Origin: an uncultured Pelagibacteraceae bacterium
Lineage (GTDB): Bacteria; Pseudomonadota; Alphaproteobacteria; Pelagibacterales; Pelagibacteraceae
DNA length: 64,000 nt
Assembly: GCA_902539745.1 (NCBI GenBank)
Contig: CACBKA010000002.1
Span: 79,093-143,092, forward strand
Direction of reading: 5' to 3'
The notes under the pieces: model-generated
Told to the model about the DNA's origin: nothing
Database searches by the model: none
What the model saw: only the letters and a program-made list of their open reading frames with translations
Program-made: the position numbers and the translations under genes
Shown here: one piece after another, positions 48,713 to 61,089 of the stretch
Layout of the letters: every line of letters starts with the position of its first letter
How positions within the stretch are numbered: position 1 is the first letter of the stretch

Positions 48713-50485
48713 ATGGGAAAATTAATATCAGGCGCTGAAATAGTTTTTAAAGTTTTAGAGCATCACAAAGTTGAACATATATTTGGATATCCAGGAGGAG
48801 CGGTCCTACCAATTTATGATGAGCTTAAAAACCATAAAACAATTAAACATATTTTAGCACGTCATGAACAGGGTGCAGGCCATGCAGCAGAAGGATATGC
48901 ACGATCATCAGGAAAGCCTGGAGTTCTATTAGTTACTTCTGGACCTGGAGCAACTAACGCTGTAACCGCTCTTACAGATGCTTACATGGACTCAGTCCCA
49001 TTAGTTTGTATCAGTGGTCAAGTTCCAACTCACTTGATTGGAACAGATGCATTTCAAGAATGTGACACAACTGGAATTACGCGACCTTGCACAAAACATA
49101 ATTGGTTAGTTAAAGATGTAAATGATTTGGCCAAAGTAATGGATTTAGCATTTGAAGTTGCAACAACCGGTAGACCTGGACCAGTCTTAGTCGACATACC
49201 AAAAGATATTCAATTTAAAAAAACAAATTTTGTTTTAAAAAGTTCAAGTAAGAAAAAACTAAATGGAAAATCTAAACCAAATGGAAAAATAAGCTCTAGT
49301 GATTTAGACAAAGTTATAAATTTGATGAAGAGGTCATCAAAACCAATTTTTTATACTGGAGGAGGTGTAATTAATTCAGGTCCTGAGGCAAGCAAATCAT
49401 TAAGAGAACTTGTTTCAATAACTGGTTTCCCAATAACCTCTACCTTACAAGGTCTCGGCGCTTACCCTGGAGACGATCCTTTATTTTTAGGAATGCTGGG
49501 AATGCACGGAACATATGAGGCAAACAATTCCATGTATAGCTGTGACCTGATGATAAATATCGGTGCGAGGTTCGATGATAGAATAACGGGAAAAGTGGAT
49601 GAGTTTTCGCCTAAATCAAAAAAGATTCATATAGATATTGATCCATCATCTATTGGTAAAAACATTAAAGTAGATTTAGCTGTTATCAGTGATGTTGGCA
49701 GTTTTTTAAAAGCCTTAAATAAAAGAATAAAAGAAAAACATAAAGATTTTTTAAACTCCAATAAACAAAATATATCTAAATGGTGGAAGGATATAGATAA
49801 GTGGAGACAAAAAAAATCTTTAAGCTTCAAAAACAGCAAAGAAGTAATAAAACCACAGTATGCAGTGCAAAGACTTTATGAGTTATCAAAAAATCAAGAT
49901 ACCTACATCACGACTGAAGTAGGTCAGCATCAAATGTGGGCTGCTCAACATTATAAATTCAATAAACCAAACAGATGGATGACTTCAGGCGGACTTGGAA
50001 CAATGGGATACGGTTTGCCAGCAGCAGTAGGAGTTCAAATTGCTCACCCAGATAAATTAGTTATCGATATTGCTGGAGAAGCATCTGTTTTGATGACAAT
50101 GCAAGAAATGTCCACAGCTGTACAATACAAATTACCCATAAAAATATTTATCTTAAACAATCAGTACATGGGAATGGTTAGACAGTGGCAAGAACTTTTA
50201 CATGAAAAAAATTATTCTGAAAGTTACACTGCAGCTTTACCAGATTTTGTTAAATTAGCAGAGGCATATGGTTGTGTTGGAATACAAGCAACAAAACCAG
50301 ATGAATTAGATGAAAAAATAAACGAAATGATAAATACAAAAGAGCCAGTTATATTTGACTGTAGAGTTGATCCAGCTGAGAATTGTTTTCCAATGATACC
50401 ATCTGGAAAACCTCACAATCAAATGTTACTTGGTCCTGAAGATGAAAAAGAAGAAGTATCAGATGAAGGTAAGACATTAGTATAA
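48713..50485 (+). CDS. ilvB: acetolactate synthase large subunit (AHAS)
   Basis: 590 residues. Three AHAS domains: PYR (HIFGYPGGAVLPIYDELK; catalytic Glu in RHEQGAGHAAEGYAR), a central FAD-type domain, and the C-terminal ThDP domain (GGLGTMGYGLPAAVGVQ; ILNNQYMGMVRQWQELL). It makes acetolactate or acetohydroxybutyrate for Val, Leu and Ile. The metal-binding motif reads DIAGEASVLM, with Glu where the family has Asp (GDG/GDA). One-base overlap with ilvH. The start of a branched-chain amino acid operon (ilvB, ilvH, ilvC, leuA). Confidence 0.95.
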   Translation: MGKLISGAEIVFKVLEHHKVEHIFGYPGGAVLPIYDELKNHKTIKHILARHEQGAGHAAEGYARSSGKPGVLLVTSGPGATNAVTALTDAYMDSVPLVCISGQVPTHLIGTDAFQECDTTGITRPCTKHNWLVKDVNDLAKVMDLAFEVATTGRPGPVLVDIPKDIQFKKTNFVLKSSSKKKLNGKSKPNGKISSSDLDKVINLMKRSSKPIFYTGGGVINSGPEASKSLRELVSITGFPITSTLQGLGAYPGDDPLFLGMLGMHGTYEANNSMYSCDLMINIGARFDDRITGKVDEFSPKSKKIHIDIDPSSIGKNIKVDLAVISDVGSFLKALNKRIKEKHKDFLNSNKQNISKWWKDIDKWRQKKSLSFKNSKEVIKPQYAVQRLYELSKNQDTYITTEVGQHQMWAAQHYKFNKPNRWMTSGGLGTMGYGLPAAVGVQIAHPDKLVIDIAGEASVLMTMQEMSTAVQYKLPIKIFILNNQYMGMVRQWQELLHEKNYSESYTAALPDFVKLAEAYGCVGIQATKPDELDEKINEMINTKEPVIFDCRVDPAENCFPMIPSGKPHNQMLLGPEDEKEEVSDEGKTLV

Positions 50486-51034
50486 TGGTGAAATCAAAAT
50501 CAGCATATAGCGAACCTGGAAAACTTGGAAAATCCGAACACCATATTATTGTAGTATGGGTTGATAATGAGGCTGGAGTTTTAGCAAGAGTCGTTGGTCT
50601 ATTTTCTGGAAGGGGTTACAATATAGAATCTTTAGCAGTTGCAGAAGTAGATAAAAAAAAACATATATCTAGAATAACCATTGTTACTTCTGGTACCCCC
50701 ATCAGTTATTGAGCAAATTAAACTTCAACTAAAAAAACTGATACCTGTTCATAAAGTTGCTGATTTTAAAAGAAACGATCCTAATATTTTGTTCAAAGAG
50801 TTAGCCTTATTCAAGGTTGTTTCATCTAAGAAAAATAGGGAGAAAGCACAAAAAGTATGCAAAAAATATAATTCTTTCATATTAGATAAATCAAAAAACT
50901 CTTTTGTTATTCAAGTAACTGCTTTAAGAAGAGAGATTGATAAACTAATCGAGACACTTAGCCCGCTTGGATTAGTTAGCACGTCAAGAACAGGTGCTGT
51001 TGCAATGACAAGGGGTGCTGAAATATTTAAATAA
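50485..51034 (+). CDS. ilvH: acetolactate synthase small subunit, interrupted by a +1-type frameshift
   Basis: Two overlapping ORFs cover one IlvH. The first (50485-50712) holds the ACT domain HHIIVVWVDNEAGVLARVVGLFSGRGYNIESLAVAEV. The second (read from about 50700 to 51034) holds the rest: VIEQIKLQLKKLIPVHKVADF ... SRTGAVAMTRGAEIFK. The junction is GGT ACC CCC ATC AG; dropping one C of the C5 run (50696-50700) gives GTPSVIEQI, a normal IlvH join. IlvH confers valine feedback and boosts AHAS activity. The defect may be a sequence error, a real mutation or a recoding site. Confidence 0.88.
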
Positions 51035-52069
<1,035 letters not shown>

Positions 52070-52112
52070 GCCAATCTAGTTCGTAATTTTTTAATTTTTT
52101 TTAATAATTATT

Positions 52113-52142
52113 TTGCAAATTAACGCATAAATTGTATTATGC
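52113..52142 (+). promoter_or_regulatory. candidate leuA promoter with overlapping palindrome
   Basis: TTGCAA (52113-52118), 16-base spacer, TATTAT (52135-52140). GCATAA-ATTGTA-TTATGC (52125-52142) is a 6-bp inverted repeat covering the -10 box, so a repressor site is possible. Located in the 94-base gap between ilvC and leuA. Confidence 0.4.
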
Positions 52143-52163
52143 ATGACACCAAAATAAAGAAAA

Positions 52164-54765
<2,602 letters not shown>

Positions 54766-54783
54766 GATTATCGAATTTAAAGT

Positions 54784-55641
54784 ATGTCTACAAGCCGAGA
54801 TGATTTTGGTATAGTTATTCGTTCGGCTCTTTTACAAAGAGGAGCAAAACAAAAGTTTTCTTTATTTGTTTTAATTTTACTTTCTTTATTTATCTTTATT
54901 TTAGATAATTCAAATCTAAAGCCTATAAAAATTTTACGCAGTCTTATTAACGACGGTGTGTATAGAATATCTGCTGTTTCATCTTCTCCTATTAAATTTT
55001 CAGGCGCATCAAAAGACTTTTTTGTAAAACACATTTTTACTTACCAGGAGAATGAAAGATTAAGAAAAGAATTAGAGGATTTAAAAAGCAAAGACTTTCA
55101 AGCCTCTTTCTTAGAGGTTGAAAATAACAAGTTACAGGATGTTTTAGAGTTGGAAAAAAAATCCCCTTATTCTGTTGTTAATGCAAAAGTAATTCTTGAT
55201 AAAAATAGTCCTTATTTAAACTCTGTTATAATAAATAAAGGTAGCAACTCAGGAATAAAATTAGGTATGCCAGTTCTTAACGAAGGTTATCTTGCTGGTA
55301 GAATTGTAGAAGTAAATTTTGTGTCCTCAAGGATTTTACTTCTTAATGATCTTAACAGTAGGATACCAGTAACAATTTCTCCATCGGGTACACAAGCTAT
55401 ATTATCAGGAATTGGCAAAAAAGAACCAAGCTTAGAATACTTACCAGATAATTTTATGTTAGGCGAAAAAGAAAGTTTGGTTTTTACTTCTGGAAAAGAT
55501 GGTGTTCTTTTTCCAGGTATTGCTGTAGGCAAAGTAGTTATTGATGACAACAAGAAACTAGTAAATCTCTTTGCAGATCCTGATCAAATTAACTTTGTAA
55601 GCGTTGCTTTAAATCAGCAAGAAGATAGCGGAGCAAGATAA
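54784..55641 (+). CDS. mreC: rod-shape-determining protein MreC
   Basis: 285 residues: one membrane helix (FSLFVLILLSLFIFILD near residues 26-42), a coiled coil (ENERLRKELEDLKSKDFQASFLEVENNKLQDVLEL) and a beta-rich periplasmic domain with VINKGSNSGIKLGMPVLNEGYLAGRIVEV, which matches the MreC core. It links MreB to the periplasmic PBP2-RodA pair. One-base gap to mreD. Confidence 0.93.
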   Translation: MSTSRDDFGIVIRSALLQRGAKQKFSLFVLILLSLFIFILDNSNLKPIKILRSLINDGVYRISAVSSSPIKFSGASKDFFVKHIFTYQENERLRKELEDLKSKDFQASFLEVENNKLQDVLELEKKSPYSVVNAKVILDKNSPYLNSVIINKGSNSGIKLGMPVLNEGYLAGRIVEVNFVSSRILLLNDLNSRIPVTISPSGTQAILSGIGKKEPSLEYLPDNFMLGEKESLVFTSGKDGVLFPGIAVGKVVIDDNKKLVNLFADPDQINFVSVALNQQEDSGAR

Positions 55642-55642
55642 A

Positions 55643-56158
55643 ATGGCACTTGTACTATCAAAATTTAAAGACTCATTATTTAGGCTTGGTCCTCTAATTC
55701 TATTAATTTATGTTTGTATTTCGGAATTTCATACTCAATTTTATTATTGGGGAATATTTTCTTTCAATTTACAATTCATAGTAATTTATTATTGGATTTT
55801 GAGAGATCCAGATATTTTAGGTTATGGTTTTGTCTTTATATGTGGATTTATAAATGACGTAGTGCTTAGTTTGCCTCTTGGCACAAGTGCCTTGTCTTAT
55901 TTATTTGTTTCACTAGTTGCTGCATATGTAAGAAATGCAACTGTCAGAACTTCTTTATTCACTGACTGGTTTACATTTGTTGTTGCAGTATTTATTGGTA
56001 ATTTTATTTATTTTTTTTTAATGAATAGATTTGCTGATGCAGGAATTGAATACGCATCATTATTTTATAATTCGCTTTTTACTTTTATCTTGTATCCTTT
56101 ATTTTGGTCAATCTTTGAGGTTTATAAAAAAATGACTTTCGCGAGGAGAAATGATTAG
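55643..56158 (+). CDS. mreD: rod-shape-determining membrane protein MreD
   Basis: 171 residues with five to six membrane helices; YYWILRDPDILGYGFVFICGFINDVVLSLPLGTSAL matches the MreD pattern (P-x-x-x-G-x-x-x-G-x-x-x-D-x-x-x-x-P-x-G). Part of the elongation machinery. Its end overlaps mrdA by 8 bases. Confidence 0.88.
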   Translation: MALVLSKFKDSLFRLGPLILLIYVCISEFHTQFYYWGIFSFNLQFIVIYYWILRDPDILGYGFVFICGFINDVVLSLPLGTSALSYLFVSLVAAYVRNATVRTSLFTDWFTFVVAVFIGNFIYFFLMNRFADAGIEYASLFYNSLFTFILYPLFWSIFEVYKKMTFARRND

Positions 56159-58103
56159 CGATTCTGGTGGTGGAAGCAAAATAAGGTTAATAGGAAGAAG
56201 GATGTTTATATTAACAGCAGCGAAAGCAGTTGTTGTTTTTGGTGTCGTTGGTAGATTAATTTCTCTTCAAATTAATGAAAGTAAAAAATACAAAACTCTA
56301 TCTGATAAAAATAGATTTAGAGAATGGAGATTCGCTCCTCCACGTGGTGTAATCAAAGATTATTTTGGTGAAGAGATAGCATCTAATCAAAAAGTTTTTC
56401 AACTTCATTTAATACCAGAAAACGCTGAAAATCTTTCAGCATTAATTTTTAGATTAAAAAATATTTTAAAAATGTCTGATAATGCTGTTTCTAGAATTCA
56501 AAAAAAAATTAAATCACAAAAACCTTGGGATCCTGTAATTGTCTCAGATAATTTAACTTGGGCCGAATTCTCAAGGATAAATTTATTTTTACATGAGTTA
56601 CAAGGTGTAGAACCAATTATATCTGTAGCCAGAGTGTATCGTGAACAATCCTCATCTCATGTAATTGGATATGTCTCAAAAATAAGTAAAAAAGATTTAC
56701 AACAAAAAAATTACTTAGCAAATATGAAAGCTGCAGGTATGAGGGTGGGAAAAACTGGTTTAGAGAACAAACTAGACTCAGAAATTATTGGAAATGTTGG
56801 TCACAAAAGATATGAGGTAAATGCTTTCGGAAAACGAATTAAAGAGGTTTCTATTGATCAGGGAAAAATTGGAAAAAACTACAAAACAACACTTGATTTG
56901 GAACTTCAAAACCTTTCCTCAAATTTACTTAAAGATAAAGCAGGAGCAATATGTGTGATGGATATTTATAGAGGCGATATCATCACAATGGTATCTTCTC
57001 CAACTTTTGACCCCAACAAGTTTGTACATGGTATTAGTACAAAAGATTGGAAAGAATTAATCTCTCATAGAGATAAACCTTTAGTCAACAAAGCCATATC
57101 AGGATTATATCCACCAGGATCGACTATAAAAGGGTTGGTTGCAATTAGTGCATTGGAGAATGATGTTGTGAATACAAAAATGGTTCAACAATGTAGTGGA
57201 AGTATTGAGCTCTACGGAGAAAAATTTCATTGCTGGAAGAAAAAAGGTCATGGATTTGTTGATATGCGAAAAGCAATAAAGGAGTCTTGCGATGTATATT
57301 TTTATGAAGTAGCAAGAAGATTAGGTATTGACAGACTTTCAGAAACCGCAAGATCTTTTGGATTGGGAGATACAATGGTTAAGGGTTTTAACGAAGAAAA
57401 AATAGGTGTTGTACCAAATACAAAATGGAAAAAACAAAGAATAGGAAAATCTTGGTATTTAGGTGAAACACTTCACAGCGGTATCGGTCAAGGTTATTGG
57501 CAAACAACACCGATGCAACTTTGTTTAATGACAGCAAGAATTGCTAACGGCGGTTATGATGTAGAGCCAAGAATAGTTTTAGGTGAGAAAAGTAAATTTA
57601 GTTTATTTACTGAAAAAAAGAAAAATCCAAAGTCACTTGAAGAATTTTTTAATACTGAACAATCAAAAGAATTTGATGATACAACAATCGAATTTGGCTA
57701 TAAGCCGTTATTTAGAAATCAAGAAAATATAAATTTTGTGAAAGATGCATTCTTTGGAGCTACAAATGAGCCTGGTGGCACATCATATGGATCAAGATTA
57801 AGCAAAAAGGAATTTATTTTTGCAGGTAAAACCGGGACATCACAGGTGAGAAGAATTACTGAGCAACAAAGGGAACTTGAAATTAAAAATGAAGACTTAC
57901 CTTACGAACAAAGAGATCATTCACTTTATGTTGCTTTTGCTCCATATAATGAACCAAAATACTCGATTAGTGTGGTTGTGGAACATGGAGGTTCAGGAAG
58001 TAAAACTGCAGCACCAATTGCAAAAAAAGTAATAAAAAAATTATTAGAGAGACACCCTTTAAGACAACAGGTTCACGATAACTATAAAGGTGAAGATGTT
58101 TAA
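56151..58103 (+). CDS. mrdA: elongation transpeptidase PBP2 (MrdA)
   Basis: 650 residues. One membrane helix near residues 18-35, a pedestal domain (FAPPRGVIKDYFGEEIASN), and the transpeptidase domain with PPGSTIKGL (SxxK near residue 324), KESCDVYFYE (SxD near 380) and FAGKTGTSQV (KTG near 561). Family PBP2 differs from FtsI by SxD-like cysteine-containing motif and by synteny with rodA. It cross-links lateral-wall peptidoglycan. Its last 8 bases overlap the inferred rodA start. Confidence 0.95.
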   Translation: MISDSGGGSKIRLIGRRMFILTAAKAVVVFGVVGRLISLQINESKKYKTLSDKNRFREWRFAPPRGVIKDYFGEEIASNQKVFQLHLIPENAENLSALIFRLKNILKMSDNAVSRIQKKIKSQKPWDPVIVSDNLTWAEFSRINLFLHELQGVEPIISVARVYREQSSSHVIGYVSKISKKDLQQKNYLANMKAAGMRVGKTGLENKLDSEIIGNVGHKRYEVNAFGKRIKEVSIDQGKIGKNYKTTLDLELQNLSSNLLKDKAGAICVMDIYRGDIITMVSSPTFDPNKFVHGISTKDWKELISHRDKPLVNKAISGLYPPGSTIKGLVAISALENDVVNTKMVQQCSGSIELYGEKFHCWKKKGHGFVDMRKAIKESCDVYFYEVARRLGIDRLSETARSFGLGDTMVKGFNEEKIGVVPNTKWKKQRIGKSWYLGETLHSGIGQGYWQTTPMQLCLMTARIANGGYDVEPRIVLGEKSKFSLFTEKKKNPKSLEEFFNTEQSKEFDDTTIEFGYKPLFRNQENINFVKDAFFGATNEPGGTSYGSRLSKKEFIFAGKTGTSQVRRITEQQRELEIKNEDLPYEQRDHSLYVAFAPYNEPKYSISVVVEHGGSGSKTAAPIAKKVIKKLLERHPLRQQVHDNYKGEDV

Positions 58104-59221
58104 ATCCGGCTCAATACAATCTCATTTGACTTTAAGGGATAAAATATTTTCTCTTGATCTTACCTTAACAATTTGCATTTTTTTAATAGGTATAATTAGT
58201 TTTTTTTGCAATGTATTCTACTGATGGGGGCCAGTTTGCTTATCACACCAAAAGCCATATAGTTCGATTTATAATATTTTTTATATTATTCTTTATTATA
58301 TCTTTCATAAAAACAAGTTTTTGGTACAGCTCCGCCACACTTTTTTATCTAGGAGTTTTATTTTTATTAATTTTAGTTAAATATGTTGGTTTAACATCAT
58401 CAGGTTCTCAAAGATGGTTAGATCTTTATTTCCTAAACTTGCAGCCATCTGAATTAATGAAAATTGGACTTATACTATTTTTAGCTAAGTATTATCATAA
58501 GATTTCTTCAGGTGATGTGAATAAATTTAGATACCTAGGTCAACCTTTATTAGCACTTTTATTCCCAGTGATATTAGTGGTAACACAACCAGACCTTGGA
58601 ACGTCTTTTTTAATTGCAGTTGGTGGAGTAATAGTTGTTTGGTTAGCTGGTGTAAAAATGAAATTTTTTGCTTATCTCGGTGGACTTTTTTTACTTTCAG
58701 CACCAGTAGCTATTTCATTTCTAAAACCATATCAAAAATCCAGAATTTTAACTTTTTTAGATCCATCCAGAGATCCTTTAGGGGCAGGATATCAAATTAC
58801 ACAATCTAAAATAGCCATTGGTTCTGGCGGTTTATTAGGAAAAGGTTTTTTAGAAGGTTCACAGAGTTATCTTGATTACTTACCTGAAAAACATACTGAT
58901 TTTATATTTACATTATTTTCAGAAGAATTTGGTTTTTTTGGTTCAATGGCAATATTACTAATTTATATTTTAATTACTTGGAGAATAGTAAGCATTGGCC
59001 ACACTCTAAGAACAAGTTTTGGTAAATTATACTGTTACAGTTTTGCTACAGCTTTCTTTATTTATGTAGCTGTTAATATGGGAATGGTTTTAGGATTAAT
59101 ACCTATAGTAGGCGCACCTTTACCTATAATGTCTTACGGTGGGTCCTCAATGATGGCAATTATGATAGGCCTTGGTATTGTGATGAGTTGCAAGATACAT
59201 AAAGACCAATCTTTAGGTTAA
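58096..59221 (+). CDS. rodA: elongation glycosyltransferase RodA (SEDS), with an N-terminal frameshift
   Basis: The track ORF starts at 58211 with MYSTDGGQFAYHTKSHIVRF, which in RodA is internal. The missing N-terminus is in another frame from ATG 58096: MFKSGSIQSHLTLRDKIFSLDLTLTICIFLIGIISFF. Removing one T from the T8 run (58200-58207) joins them as ISFFAMYSTDGGQ, the normal first helix. Later SEDS motifs are intact: SGSQRWLDLYFLNLQPSELMKI, VTQPDLGTSFLI, GFLEGSQSYLDYLPEKHTDFIFTLFSEEFG, PIVGAPLPIMSYGGSSMM. RodA polymerises glycan strands with PBP2. Without the first helix the 336-residue form is probably impaired. Confidence 0.9.
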
Positions 59222-59306
59222 TACAACTATAAATTTAATAATTTAGACCCAAAATAGTTAATTCTCTAGTTGCATTAGGGACAATAATTTGGTGTTATAC
59301 GCAACT

Positions 59307-59783
59307 ATGTTTGGATCAAAAAAACCTAACGCACCTAGACCTTTAAATGACTCGGGTAGGTCTTTAATTAGCGAAACTTTTTCACTTGAAGGCACACTCA
59401 GAACATCAGGTGCAATTGATATAGCTGGATTAATAAAGGGTCCGGTTTACACAAACGATCTTGTGATAAAAGAAACAGGCTCAATTGTAGGACCAGTTGA
59501 AACTGATAAAATTGAAATCTATGGACATTTAGAGGGAAAAGTTGTTGCTAAAACAATTGTAATAGGAAACACAGCTGTAGTTAAAGGCGATATTTTATTT
59601 AGCGAAACTTTAAAAACTGAAGAAGGCGCTGATATAAATGGTTACATTAAAAAAACTGAGAGCACTAGCCTAGAGGCAGCTCAAGACGAATTTAAGCTTG
59701 AAGAAATTGAAGCTAAAGAAAATAAAGAAAAAGAAAAAGTCGCTAAAAAAGGCCGTCCAAAAATAGTTGCTAGCAACGCATAA
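59307..59783 (+). CDS. bactofilin family cytoskeletal protein
   Basis: 158 residues from ATG 59307 (MFGSKKPNAPRPL); the track's TTG start is less likely. The central DUF583 beta-helix shows repeated short strands: ISETFSLEGTLRTSGAIDIAGLIKGPVYTNDLVIKETGSIVGPVETDKIEIYGHLEGKVVAKTIVIGNTAVVKGDILFSETLKTEEGADINGYI-like repeats. The C-terminal tail is charged (KENKEKEKVAKKGRPK). Bactofilins polymerise without nucleotide and position wall enzymes; here it lies after the elongasome genes, 85 bases from rodA. Confidence 0.9.
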   Translation: MFGSKKPNAPRPLNDSGRSLISETFSLEGTLRTSGAIDIAGLIKGPVYTNDLVIKETGSIVGPVETDKIEIYGHLEGKVVAKTIVIGNTAVVKGDILFSETLKTEEGADINGYIKKTESTSLEAAQDEFKLEEIEAKENKEKEKVAKKGRPKIVASNA

Positions 59784-59841
59784 AAAGAAGTACAATTCAC
59801 CACATTTAACAAAGTAAGAATTAGCATAATAACTATTTTAT

Positions 59842-61089
59842 ATGTCATCAGACGCTTGTAAATCAGTTGGTATAGTTGGTGCCGGTATACAAGGAGTTTG
59901 TATTGGGCTTCAACTATTAAAAAAAAATATTCCAGCAACAATTTTTGACCCGAAAGATCCGGGTAGTATGGCTTCATATGGCAATGCTGGACATTTTTCA
60001 CCATATGCTATCTTACAATTGAATAGACCTGACGTTTTATACGATATACCAAAAATGTTATTTAGTTCTTACGGTCCCTTAGCTCTCAAATGGAACTATG
60101 TACCAAAAATGATCCCTTGGTTTCTTGGATATTTAAAAAACTGCAATAAAAAATCAATGATGCATACTGCTAAATATATGCATCAAATTTTAAATTTATC
60201 TTTAGATGCATACGATGAAATTTTCCAAGAGTTTGATATTTCGAACTTAGTAGAAAAAAAAGGAATTATTTACGTATGGACTAATAAAAATATGAAAAGT
60301 AGAGAATTGGAGATAAAAGTTAGGAATGATTTCGGGGTAAAGCAAAAATTATTAACAACTAGAGAAATTTTAGATCTAGAGCCAAATCTAAAACCAGTAT
60401 TTGATGGTGGAGCATATTATGATTACGCTTATCACGCCAAAGACCCTGGAGGAATTGTAAAAAAAATATTTGAATTATTTATTAAAAGGGGCGGAAAATA
60501 TATTAAAGAAAATGTTCAAAAAGTAGGACAATCTACAAATGACGAAACTATAATTAAAACAGAAAATAATGATTATAAATTTGAAAAATCTGTAATTGCA
60601 TGTGGAGCTTTTTCAAAAAAATTTACAGATCAGCTTGATGAAAAAATTCCTCTAGATACAGAACGTGGTTATCATGTTCACTTTAAAGGCATGGAAAATC
60701 TTCTAAAAAGACCAGTTATTTTTTTAGATCGAGGATTTGGTTTAACCCCGATGAATCAGGGTCTTAGAGCTGTAGGAACGGTAGAACTTGGAGGTTTAAA
60801 AAATCCTCTTTCAAAAAAAAGAATTGATTATATTGTTAAATGTGCAAAAGAACTTCTACCCCAATTAAAAGAACATGAAGATGAATGGTTAGGTTTCAGA
60901 CCTACATTGCCAGATTTTCTTCCAGTAATTGGACCATCTAAAAATAATAAAAACATCGTTTATGCCTTTGGGCACCAACATTTAGGTTGGACGCTTGGAG
61001 CAATTACTGGCAAGGTAGTTTCTGGCATTTTAGCTAATGAGAAAACAAATTTAGATTTATCGCCCTATAGCTCATCGAGATTTAATTAA
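59842..61089 (+). CDS. FAD-dependent D-amino-acid dehydrogenase/oxidase, DadA-like
   Basis: 415 residues. FAD dinucleotide site SVGIVGAGIQGVCIGLQLLKKN near residues 8-30 and FDPKDPGSMASYGNAGHFSP, the DadA-like AGxxS-to-NAG pattern; the C-terminal FAD segment is GFRPTLPDFLPVIGPS ... GHQHLGWTLGAITGKVV. DadA-type enzymes oxidise D-amino acids (or L-hydroxyproline/other imino acids) to 2-oxo acids. The adjacent dehydrogenase (no gap) suggests joint catabolism of such compounds. Substrate unproven. Confidence 0.85.
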   Translation: MSSDACKSVGIVGAGIQGVCIGLQLLKKNIPATIFDPKDPGSMASYGNAGHFSPYAILQLNRPDVLYDIPKMLFSSYGPLALKWNYVPKMIPWFLGYLKNCNKKSMMHTAKYMHQILNLSLDAYDEIFQEFDISNLVEKKGIIYVWTNKNMKSRELEIKVRNDFGVKQKLLTTREILDLEPNLKPVFDGGAYYDYAYHAKDPGGIVKKIFELFIKRGGKYIKENVQKVGQSTNDETIIKTENNDYKFEKSVIACGAFSKKFTDQLDEKIPLDTERGYHVHFKGMENLLKRPVIFLDRGFGLTPMNQGLRAVGTVELGGLKNPLSKKRIDYIVKCAKELLPQLKEHEDEWLGFRPTLPDFLPVIGPSKNNKNIVYAFGHQHLGWTLGAITGKVVSGILANEKTNLDLSPYSSSRFN

